A program made the translations under genes and the position numbers. Shown here one piece after another: positions 7,701-14,330 of a stretch of DNA of 25,147 bases. Source of the DNA: Methanomassiliicoccales archaeon PtaU1.Bin030 (GTDB lineage Archaea; Thermoplasmatota; Thermoplasmata; Methanomassiliicoccales; Methanomassiliicoccaceae); contig MVRB01000160.1 in assembly GCA_002067635.1 (NCBI GenBank), forward strand, positions 1 through 25,147. Reading direction: 5' to 3'. A model generated the notes under the pieces. It was not told where the DNA came from and did not search any database. It worked only from the letters and a program-made list of their open reading frames with translations. Every line of letters begins with the position of its first letter. Positions within the stretch are counted from its first letter, which is position 1.

Positions 7701-7755
7701 AATGGAAATTCCCTTTATTGAAGAAAAAGGCGAAAATAGTGTTTGAATCAGCCTT

Positions 7756-7826
7756 GGAGGGTTGGTCCGGGACCACCTGGCCTCTACAGCTAAGGCAGCC
7801 GGGTTCAACTCCCGGGCCCTTCGCCA
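7756..7826 (+). tRNA. pylT: tRNA-Pyl (CUA anticodon)
   Basis: Amber-decoding tRNA for pyrrolysine, 71 nt including an encoded CCA. The acceptor stem GGAGGGT pairs with GCCCTTC (two G-T wobbles), with discriminator G. Then a single T, and a D-arm GGTC-CGG-GACC with only a 3-nt loop and no GG pair. One A precedes the anticodon arm. The anticodon loop CTCTACA places CUA after U33. The anticodon stem is C-G, G-C, G-T, T-A, then an unpaired A, then two C-G pairs, so it is bulged. The variable region is CAG and the T-arm is CCGGG-TTCAACT-CCCGG. The tiny D-loop and broken anticodon stem are known traits of Methanomassiliicoccales tRNA-Pyl and suit a synthetase without the N-terminal domain. It lies 36 nt before pylS and is probably co-transcribed. 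Confidence 0.93.
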
Positions 7827-7862
7827 TTATTCACCAATACACATTCATCGGAGGAGGATCCC

Positions 7863-8690
7863 ATGGTTATTGAATGGAGCCCTTCCCAGAAACAGCGTCT
7901 TAGAGAGCTTGGTAGAGCGGACGAGGGAGGGATGGAGTTTGAGACGGTGGTGGAACGGGACGAGGCCTTCACCAAAGAAGTTGCATACTATCAATCCATC
8001 AATCGCAAGGAGATCAGGAACATTCAGGAAAGACGCGAGCGTCACCTTCTTGCGAAGGTAGAGGAGAATATTGCTGAGGCACTGATCGCTGACGGCTTCC
8101 TTGAGGTCAGGACCCCGACCATAATCTCCGGGAACGCGCTGGTCAAGATGGGCATCGATCATAATCATCCTCTACGTGAGCAGGTGTTCTGGCTGGATGG
8201 CTCAAGGTGCCTGAGGCCGATGCTGGCCCCTAATCTTTATTTCCTCATGCGGCACCTGAAGAGGAACGTGAGGATGCCTCTACAAATGTTCGAGATCGGA
8301 ACATGCTACCGAAAGGAATCCCATGGATCCAATCATCTAGAGGAGTTCACCATGCTGAACCTCGTGGAGATGGCCTCGATGGACGATCCCGCGGTTCGCC
8401 TACGCCATCATATACAGACGGTCATGGGCGCCATTGGGCTGGAGTATGAGCTGAGCGAGTGCGAGTCCGATGTGTACGGAAGGACCATTGATGTCGAGGT
8501 GAACGGTGTGGAGGTGGCATCGGCCGCCCTGGGTCCGCATAAGTTGGACCCGGCACACGGTATCACCGATGCTTGGTCAGGGGTGGGTTTCGGTCTAGAG
8601 CGGCTGCTGATGGTGAAAAATGCCGAGAACAACATCAAGAAGGTCGGACGGAGCCTGATATACCTTGGAGGGGCCCGCCTTGACATATAG
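7863..8690 (+). CDS. pylS: PylS, pyrrolysyl-tRNA synthetase lacking the N-terminal domain
   Basis: Class II synthetase that charges tRNA-Pyl with pyrrolysine. It has 275 residues, equal to the short synthetases of Methanomassiliicoccales and matching only the C-terminal catalytic domain of Methanosarcina PylS. Visible motifs: RPMLAPNLY (residues 118-126), motif 2 FEIGTCYRKES (143-153), the pocket stretch EEFTMLNLV with Asn166 and Val168, and motif 3 GVGFGLERLL near the end. No separate pylSn gene is visible nearby. The start ATG 7863 has GGAGGATC upstream. The stop codon is TAG, which is unexpected for the gene that provides amber suppression; readthrough would add Pyl plus 41 residues before TGA. 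The normal family length indicates that the TAG is the true end. pylB begins inside its last codons. Confidence 0.97.
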   Translation: MVIEWSPSQKQRLRELGRADEGGMEFETVVERDEAFTKEVAYYQSINRKEIRNIQERRERHLLAKVEENIAEALIADGFLEVRTPTIISGNALVKMGIDHNHPLREQVFWLDGSRCLRPMLAPNLYFLMRHLKRNVRMPLQMFEIGTCYRKESHGSNHLEEFTMLNLVEMASMDDPAVRLRHHIQTVMGAIGLEYELSECESDVYGRTIDVEVNGVEVASAALGPHKLDPAHGITDAWSGVGFGLERLLMVKNAENNIKKVGRSLIYLGGARLDI

Positions 8691-9789
8691 GAGGCAGAGC
8701 CCCATTGTCGTCCACAGGTCTGGACGCGCGCTCGAAAAAGCGATGGGCGGCGACGAGCTATCGCTCGAGGAGATATGCTCCCTTCTTTCCGTGCGGGACC
8801 CTGTACTGCTGGATGAGCTCTTCCAGGCTGCAAGAGCGACCAGGGAGAGGAACTTCGGCGATTCTGTGTTCTGCTATGGTTTCGTGTATTTTTCCACCCA
8901 CTGCCGCAATGACTGCTCATTCTGCTTTTACAGACGGTCCAATCAGAAGATCACAAGGTACCGTAAGACCGATGAGGACATAATCGACCTGTCCACATCA
9001 CTGGAGGACTCGGGGGTCCACCTGGTCGATCTGACCATGGGTGAGGACCCGATGCTCCATCATGGCAACGACTACCAAAGGCTCATCGACCTTGTCGGTA
9101 GGGTCGATGAAGCGGTGAAGGTCCCCCTGATGATATCCCCCGGGGTCGTTCCCAAGGATGCCTTTCCCGGCCTCAAGGATGCCGGTGCGGACTGGTTCGC
9201 CTGCTACCAGGAGACCCATAACCGTGGACTGTTCGCCCAGTTGAGACCGCATCAGGACTACGAGGTGAGGCTATCCCAGAAGAAGTGGGCGATGAGCTCG
9301 GGAATGCTGGCCGAGGAGGGGATAATGATAGGTGTGGGAGAGAGCATAGCCGATCGGGCCCGCTCTGTCCAGATCATGGGCGATCTCGGGGTCCGACAGG
9401 TCAGGGCGATGAGCTTCATCCCCCAGTGCAATACACCCATGGCGTGCAGGGACCACGCCTTGTTCCTTGAGGAGCTGGTGACCATCGCCGTCATGCGCCT
9501 CCTGCACCCGGACCGCCTCATACCGGCCAGCCTGGATATCGAGGGCATCAGGGGACTGAGGTCCAGATTGGATGCGGGGGCTAACGTCATAACCTCCATC
9601 ATCCCTCCGAGCATGGGCCTTGCCGGTGTCGCCCAACACGAGCTGGACATCGAGGGTGGGGGTAGGACGGTGGAGCAGATCGAGAGCGTCCTTGACGAGA
9701 CGGACGTTCATCTGGCCACCCCATCCGAATACGCATCGCTGATCTCGGGATGGAGGCGGGAGCTCATGTCGTCGGAGGCAGGGCCATGA
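8680..9789 (+). CDS. pylB: PylB, 3-methylornithine synthase (radical SAM)
   Basis: First enzyme of pyrrolysine biosynthesis: it rearranges L-lysine to (3R)-3-methyl-D-ornithine. The radical SAM cluster motif CRNDCSFC is present (Cys75, Cys79, Cys82 from the chosen start), preceded by VYFSTH and followed by a RYR stretch as in Methanosarcina PylB. Other family stretches are LVDLTMGEDP, PLMISPGVV, YQETHN, MIGVGE, RLIPASLDIEGI and NVITSIIPP. The protein has about 369 residues. No ATG fits; I chose TTG 8680, which has GGAGGGG 6 nt upstream and overlaps the pylS end by 11 nt. TTG 8665 is an alternative that would add five residues. The overlap suggests translational coupling with pylS. Confidence 0.95.
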   Translation: MTYRRQSPIVVHRSGRALEKAMGGDELSLEEICSLLSVRDPVLLDELFQAARATRERNFGDSVFCYGFVYFSTHCRNDCSFCFYRRSNQKITRYRKTDEDIIDLSTSLEDSGVHLVDLTMGEDPMLHHGNDYQRLIDLVGRVDEAVKVPLMISPGVVPKDAFPGLKDAGADWFACYQETHNRGLFAQLRPHQDYEVRLSQKKWAMSSGMLAEEGIMIGVGESIADRARSVQIMGDLGVRQVRAMSFIPQCNTPMACRDHALFLEELVTIAVMRLLHPDRLIPASLDIEGIRGLRSRLDAGANVITSIIPPSMGLAGVAQHELDIEGGGRTVEQIESVLDETDVHLATPSEYASLISGWRRELMSSEAGP

Positions 9790-10955
9790 GGCTGGGCATC
9801 GTCGGAGGTGTCCTTCAGGGAATGGAGGCCGCATATCTCGCTGGCAAGGCAGGCTATCAGACCGTGGTCATCGATCGCTGGGACAAGGCCCCGGCACTAT
9901 CGATCGGTGATGAGGCCATCGTCCTTGACGTGGTCAAGGATCAGGCCGGAGCGAGGAGGGTCTTCTCTGATTGCGACGCGGTAATCCCCGCGAACGAGAA
10001 CATCGAGACCTTGAGGTCTCTTGACAGGATGTTCAGGGATCTTGAGGTACCCCTCCTGTTCGATATGAGCGCCTATGAAATCTCGTCTTCAAAGGTCCGT
10101 TCCAACGGATACCTGAAGGGGCTTGGGCTGCCGATTCCGAGGCCCTGGCCGGAGTGTGGTTACCCGGTTGTGGTGAAGCCTTCCGGCCAGAGCGGCAGCG
10201 TGGGGGTGCTTCGGGCCACCAACGAGGCAGAGCTGGAGAGCGGGATCTCAGCCATACAGAGGATGAACGATGATCCCGTAGTCCAGGAGTTCATCGATGG
10301 ACCTAACATCTCCGTGGAGGTGATCGGGGACGGCATCAAGGCTGCACCCATGGTCCTCACCGAGATACTGCTAGATGAGGCCTATGATTGCAGGATGGTC
10401 CGTTGCCCCCTGGAGGGAACGACACCCGAGCTGGAGAGCATCTTCGGCGAATACTCTAGGCGCTTAGCTGAAGGTTTGTCCTTGAGGGGGATAATGGACG
10501 TGGAGGCCATCGTTCAGGACGGTGTCCCCAAGATCCTGGAGATCGATGCCCGGATCCCTAGCCAGACCCCGGCAGCGGTCTATCATGCCACTGGAATTAA
10601 CCTCCTGGAGAGGCTGGTGGAGGCATTGGTCTTCGACAAGCTAGAAGAGGGTCCCGCACCCCATCGGGGAGCGGCCGTTTATGAGCATATCCTGGTCGAC
10701 AGTGGCATCGTTAGGTCCTGCGGGGAGGGCTCGTTCTCTCAGGTCAGGGATCCGAGGATCGAGCCTGGCCTGTTCGGATCGGACGAGATGATAACCGACT
10801 ATCTCCCGGACAAGGAGACTTGGAGGGCGACGATCATCTGCTCTGGCCGCACCTCTGATGAGGCATGGGCCAAGAGGTTGCGATGCTTGGAAAGAATCCA
10901 GGAACATAGCGATCTGGCATCATCACAGGATAGGCCAACGGAGGTGTATCCATGA
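9786..10955 (+). CDS. pylC: PylC, 3-methylornithine:L-lysine ligase (ATP-grasp)
   Basis: Second enzyme of pyrrolysine synthesis: it joins 3-methyl-D-ornithine to the epsilon amine of lysine using ATP. The predicted protein is 389 residues. The N-terminal pre-ATP-grasp domain begins MRLGIVGGVLQGMEAA; the ATP-grasp part includes YPVVVKPSGQSGSVGV, VVQEFIDGPNISVEVIG and the metal-binding end GIMDVEAIVQDGVPKILEIDAR. The ATG at 9786 overlaps the pylB stop (ATGA), which is why I prefer it over a longer reading from 9750. The protein is slightly longer than Methanosarcina PylC, mainly through a C-terminal extension rich in charged residues. The gene order pylS-B-C-D is the archaeal one. Confidence 0.95.
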   Translation: MRLGIVGGVLQGMEAAYLAGKAGYQTVVIDRWDKAPALSIGDEAIVLDVVKDQAGARRVFSDCDAVIPANENIETLRSLDRMFRDLEVPLLFDMSAYEISSSKVRSNGYLKGLGLPIPRPWPECGYPVVVKPSGQSGSVGVLRATNEAELESGISAIQRMNDDPVVQEFIDGPNISVEVIGDGIKAAPMVLTEILLDEAYDCRMVRCPLEGTTPELESIFGEYSRRLAEGLSLRGIMDVEAIVQDGVPKILEIDARIPSQTPAAVYHATGINLLERLVEALVFDKLEEGPAPHRGAAVYEHILVDSGIVRSCGEGSFSQVRDPRIEPGLFGSDEMITDYLPDKETWRATIICSGRTSDEAWAKRLRCLERIQEHSDLASSQDRPTEVYP

Positions 10956-11809
10956 CGCGATTGACACCGTACATGATAAAGGACGTTCCTCTCAGCTCTG
11001 CGGAGAGGGACGCGGATCTGATCAGGACGCTGGGATTGACCATCAAGGGTCTTGCATACGAGGCTGTCGGTATCGACCCCCGTCAACTGCGCATGGAAGA
11101 GTTCACCGCCGCGGCAGTTCCCGTGACATCAGGGCAGGGGACCACCGAGGGCTTCTCCGACTCGGTCTGCGCGATAGCTGAGCACCTGGGTATGAGCACA
11201 TTCGTTACAGACAGGACCGATGTGGCTGGGTTCAGTGATGCCATCTCGGCCGGGGCAGACATAGTCTTCATGGCCGACGACGAGGAGTTCGTGGCCTTCA
11301 ACAGTCGGACGCGGACCTTCTCCAACAACACCCGGTCCACCGCCCTGGGGTACTTCACCGCCCTAAGGGTGGCTGCAGGAGGTCTGAAGGGAAGAGAGGT
11401 GCTGCTCATAGGCGCTGGAAGGGTCGGAACATATGCCGCAGAGCTTCTGCACAGGGAGCAGGCGGAGGTGACAGTGGTGGACATGGACCGGTCGAAAGCG
11501 GAGGCCTTGAGGATGGCCCATAAAAATTTCAGGGTGAAGAACGACCTCGAGGCTGCGGTCATGGAGAGCAGCCTTATATTCAACGCCTCTCCGGCAAGGA
11601 TACCCGGGGAATGGATTTGTAAGGGAGCGATCATCTCCTCGCCGGGGATGCCCTTCTCCTTCGATGAGGAGGGCCTCCGCCGGGCTGGGACCCTGATCCA
11701 CGACCCACTTCAGATAGGGGTGGCGGTCATGGCGGTGTGGAGCGCAAGCAGGGGCCTACCTCATATCTCAGTGCCTGAGGGTAGCGAGATCAAGATGGAG
11801 GCCATCTGA
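10952..11809 (+). CDS. pylD: PylD, pyrrolysine synthase dehydrogenase
   Basis: Final step of pyrrolysine synthesis: NAD-dependent oxidation of the lysine-methylornithine amide, followed by ring closure. It has 285 residues. The N-terminal domain (MIKDVPLSSAERDADLI) is typical; the Rossmann nucleotide site is LLIGAGRVGTYAAE with GAGRVG at residues 154-159. The stretch TTEGFSDSV and FSNNTRSTALGYFTAL correspond to conserved PylD regions. The start ATG overlaps the pylC stop (ATGA), and its TGA overlaps the ramA start (TGATG). Together with pylB and pylC, this makes the cell self-sufficient for pyrrolysine. Confidence 0.95.
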   Translation: MTRLTPYMIKDVPLSSAERDADLIRTLGLTIKGLAYEAVGIDPRQLRMEEFTAAAVPVTSGQGTTEGFSDSVCAIAEHLGMSTFVTDRTDVAGFSDAISAGADIVFMADDEEFVAFNSRTRTFSNNTRSTALGYFTALRVAAGGLKGREVLLIGAGRVGTYAAELLHREQAEVTVVDMDRSKAEALRMAHKNFRVKNDLEAAVMESSLIFNASPARIPGEWICKGAIISSPGMPFSFDEEGLRRAGTLIHDPLQIGVAVMAVWSASRGLPHISVPEGSEIKMEAI

Positions 11810-13440
11810 TGGTCGACATCGGCATTGCACTGGACATAGGCACGAGCGGTTTCAGGGCTCAGGCCATCGACCTGATGGACAACAGGACGCTGTCGACCGC
11901 CATCACGACCCGCCACCCCATCCCCGGTTCGAACGTTATCGACCACATCAACTTCGCGATAGATGCGGGAGAGAACGAAGCGAACCGTCTGATCATCGAC
12001 ACGATCGAGCGGTTGCTCCCCCTGCTGAAGGTGGACCTGAGAAAGGTTACCAAGATGGCAGTGTGCGGGAACCCCTTCCAGCTGTCTCTTTTCCAGAAGA
12101 TCGAGATCAGGGACCTGGCATATGCTGGCCAGAAGATGCTGGAGGCGCTGAAGGTGGTCCCCCCCAAGAGGGACGGGGATATCCTGCCTGCCACCGAGCT
12201 GGGACTTGGAACGATACCGGAGGCGATGGTGACCATACCCCCTGCGGTGGGCCATGAGATCGGAGCGGATGCCCTGGCAATGCTGCTCATGACCGGAGCG
12301 CTGGAGCAGGACGAGCCCTGCCTGGTCATCGATTACGGGACCAACGCGGAGATGGCCCTGATCAAGGATGGTAACGTATTTTCGGGTTCGGCAGCTGCTG
12401 GACCGGCCCTGGAGGGGCAACAGATCGAGATGGGGATGCTGGCAGCACCTGGCACCATCTCCGACGCCAACGTTATGGAGAACGGCTGGGAGTGCTGGGT
12501 GCTCGATGAGGGATACGTCGCTAAGATGGGGGACCTGATCGACCCGCGGAGCGGTACGGTCAAAGGTAAGGGCGATATGCATGGTCAGGCCAAGGGGATC
12601 ACGGGCACCGGCGTGGTGGCCGCCCTTGACTGCGGCATCAACACCGGCCTCATCAAGCTGCCCAAGATTATGACGGAGGACTTCAAGGTCCATCTGCAGG
12701 ACGGCGTTCACATCACCGAGAGGGACGTCGGTGAGGCTGGAAAGGCCATCGGCGCACTACGGGCCGGATACCTCACGCTGATGAGAGAGGCAGGCCTGTG
12801 GATAGACGACGTTCCCATATCCTTCATGTCCGGAGCGTCCGGGCTATACGTGGACGCAGTGAAGGCCCAGAGGGTGGGCATGGTCTCCCCCGGGTCCACC
12901 CGGATCATACAATATGGGAACACCTCACTGGCGTTGGCAAGGGAACTTACCATGGGCAAGGTGGAACTGGATGACCTGAGGCAGTTCGCTCAGAAGCTCA
13001 GGGCCACCCACTGCATGTTCGCCACCTCGGAGACGTTCAAGAACCTCTACTCCATCGAGCTCTCCCTGTGGTCCTACGGGATGCCCCTGACCTCATACAA
13101 CGACATGCTGGACATCTACGGCCTCCCCCACCTCCGCCTCGAGCCGGTAAAGGCCAAGATCGAGAGGAAGGTCAGAAGGGACATCCCTGACCTGGGCTCT
13201 ATGGGCATCTCCGTACTTCACGATCCCGGGACGATGCTCATCGCGGAGCTGGACGGCTGCATACAGTGCGGAAAATGTGTGGACTCCTGCCCGGAAGATG
13301 CCTTGGCCATCTTGGACGAGTACCCTAACCCGAGAGCAACGGTCCGGTCAGACCTATGCCTAGGAACAGCATGCAAGAGGTGTGAGCTGGTCTGCCCCGA
13401 GCATGTCATGAAGGTCAAGTCGCTCAAGGTCTCCAGATAG
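11809..13440 (+). CDS. ramA: RamA, corrinoid protein reductive activase
   Basis: ATP-dependent iron-sulfur protein that reduces the inactive Co(II) corrinoid of methylamine corrinoid proteins such as MtmC back to Co(I). It has 543 residues. An ASKHA-like ATPase fold is indicated by GIALDIGTSGFRAQAID at the N-terminus, DYGTNAEMAL in the middle and MSGASGLYVDAV later. The C-terminus carries two four-cysteine clusters: CIQCGKCVDSC (484, 487, 490, 494) and CLGTACKRCELVC (517, 522, 525, 529), the second with C-x4-C-x2-C-x3-C spacing. It is the last gene of the pyl operon, starting inside the pylD stop, so activase and pyrrolysine synthesis share transcription. It ends with TAG; readthrough would add Pyl plus 11 residues. 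Confidence 0.95.
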   Translation: MVDIGIALDIGTSGFRAQAIDLMDNRTLSTAITTRHPIPGSNVIDHINFAIDAGENEANRLIIDTIERLLPLLKVDLRKVTKMAVCGNPFQLSLFQKIEIRDLAYAGQKMLEALKVVPPKRDGDILPATELGLGTIPEAMVTIPPAVGHEIGADALAMLLMTGALEQDEPCLVIDYGTNAEMALIKDGNVFSGSAAAGPALEGQQIEMGMLAAPGTISDANVMENGWECWVLDEGYVAKMGDLIDPRSGTVKGKGDMHGQAKGITGTGVVAALDCGINTGLIKLPKIMTEDFKVHLQDGVHITERDVGEAGKAIGALRAGYLTLMREAGLWIDDVPISFMSGASGLYVDAVKAQRVGMVSPGSTRIIQYGNTSLALARELTMGKVELDDLRQFAQKLRATHCMFATSETFKNLYSIELSLWSYGMPLTSYNDMLDIYGLPHLRLEPVKAKIERKVRRDIPDLGSMGISVLHDPGTMLIAELDGCIQCGKCVDSCPEDALAILDEYPNPRATVRSDLCLGTACKRCELVCPEHVMKVKSLKVSR

Positions 13441-13528
13441 CCAAATCTGAGGATGTTAATGCAAGATCGGCCCTGAACGTGATCTGCGGATGCATCATCT
13501 GGAATAATGCGATAACGATAATTTCAGA

Positions 13529-13539
13529 AAACTATAAAG
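13529..13539 (+). promoter_or_regulatory. TATA box of mtmC2-mtmB2
   Basis: AAACTATAAAG lies in the AT-rich gap after ramA. With normal spacing, transcription starts near 13560 and the leader before mtmC2 is about 85 nt. The second mtm pair therefore probably has its own promoter besides any readthrough from the pyl operon. Confidence 0.5.
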
Positions 13540-13596
13540 GAGCTGACATCCATACAACCAAATGATTCTAAAATTAAAAACAAATCGTTTCGTAAA

Positions 13597-13623
13597 ATCC
13601 TGCTCTACATACTAATGCAGGAT
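13597..13623 (+). promoter_or_regulatory. Inverted repeat in the mtmC2 5' leader
   Basis: ATCCTGC at 13597-13603 and GCAGGAT at 13617-13623 form a perfect 7-bp inverted repeat with a 13-nt loop, ending 7 nt before the GGGGGAA ribosome-binding site. It covers the in-frame ATG at 13615, which argues for the downstream start. It is similar in position, but not in sequence, to the mtmC1 leader repeat. Confidence 0.4.
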
Positions 13624-13644
13624 GGTGAAAGGGGGAACGTCCAA

Positions 13645-14307
13645 ATGATGCTGGGAGTAGAGAGAACACAGGAGAACGAGGTGTTGGCCTTGTTGAAGAA
13701 GGCTGTCGAGACCTGGAACAAAGGCCTTGCCGTGGACACTGCGAAGAAAGCCCTGGATATGGGGATCGATCCGTACGAGGCTATCGAGAACGGTCTATGT
13801 CAAGGGATGACGGGCATCAGCGACGCCTTCAACGAGGGCAGGATATATCTGCCTCAGGTCCTGGCCGCCTCAGAGGCGATGGATTCTGCCATCGCCATAT
13901 TCGAACCCGCGCTCGCTGGAAAATTCTTACCGTATAAGGGAGTTGTAGTGATAGGGACGGTCCAGGGCGATATCCACGAGATAGGGAAGAACGTGGTCAC
14001 CGCCTTTCTCAGAGGAGCAGGTTATGCGGTCTTTGACCTTGGAAAGGACATTTCTCCAGAAGAGTTCCTTCTAGCTGCCAGGGAAAAGGGGGCGGATGTT
14101 ATAGGTGCCTCCGCACTGATGACGACCACCTTGGTGGGCCAGAGAAGAATAATCGAGCAGCTGAACGAAGAAAAACTTTTTAGAATAAAAACTATATTCG
14201 GCGGTGCTTGTTGCACCCACAGGTGGGTGAAGGACATCGGAGGGGATGCGTACTGCGCATGTGGAGCCGAGGTCGCCAACAAGATAGACCAATTACTATT
14301 AGAGTGA
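13645..14307 (+). CDS. mtmC: MtmC2, second monomethylamine corrinoid protein
   Basis: Corrinoid partner of MtmB2, about 220 residues. The cobalamin ligand motif is QGDIHEIGKNVV with His111 from the chosen start; GASALMTTT and TIFGGACC follow. The N-terminal domain has KKAVETWNKGLA and YLPQVLAASEAMDSA, matching MtmC1. Three in-frame ATG codons compete: 13615, 13645 and 13648. I favour 13645 because GGGGGAA (13631-13637) is well placed for it and the first ATG lies inside the leader inverted repeat. It has extra cysteines near the C-terminus (ACCTH, YCACG) not found in MtmC1. The gene ends inside the first copy of an 11-bp tandem repeat before mtmB2. Confidence 0.94.
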   Translation: MMLGVERTQENEVLALLKKAVETWNKGLAVDTAKKALDMGIDPYEAIENGLCQGMTGISDAFNEGRIYLPQVLAASEAMDSAIAIFEPALAGKFLPYKGVVVIGTVQGDIHEIGKNVVTAFLRGAGYAVFDLGKDISPEEFLLAAREKGADVIGASALMTTTLVGQRRIIEQLNEEKLFRIKTIFGGACCTHRWVKDIGGDAYCACGAEVANKIDQLLLE

Positions 14308-14319
14308 CATTAGAGTGAC
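14298..14319 (+). repeat. 11-bp tandem repeat at the mtmC2-mtmB2 junction
   Basis: ATTAGAGTGAC occurs twice head to tail (14298-14308, 14309-14319). The first copy contains the mtmC2 stop codon. The repeat widens the gap to mtmB2 to 23 nt, compared with 4 nt in the mtmC1-mtmB1 pair. Confidence 0.85.
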
Positions 14320-14330
14320 GGAGACAGGCA

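Noticed and set aside
7592..7873. Plus-strand reading frame of 93 codons upstream of pylS
   Set aside because: It runs straight through tRNA-Pyl and past the pylS start, and it lacks a ribosome-binding site.
11761..12711. Minus-strand reading frame of about 316 codons opposite ramA
   Set aside because: Antisense to a clear ramA sequence, with no recognisable protein features.
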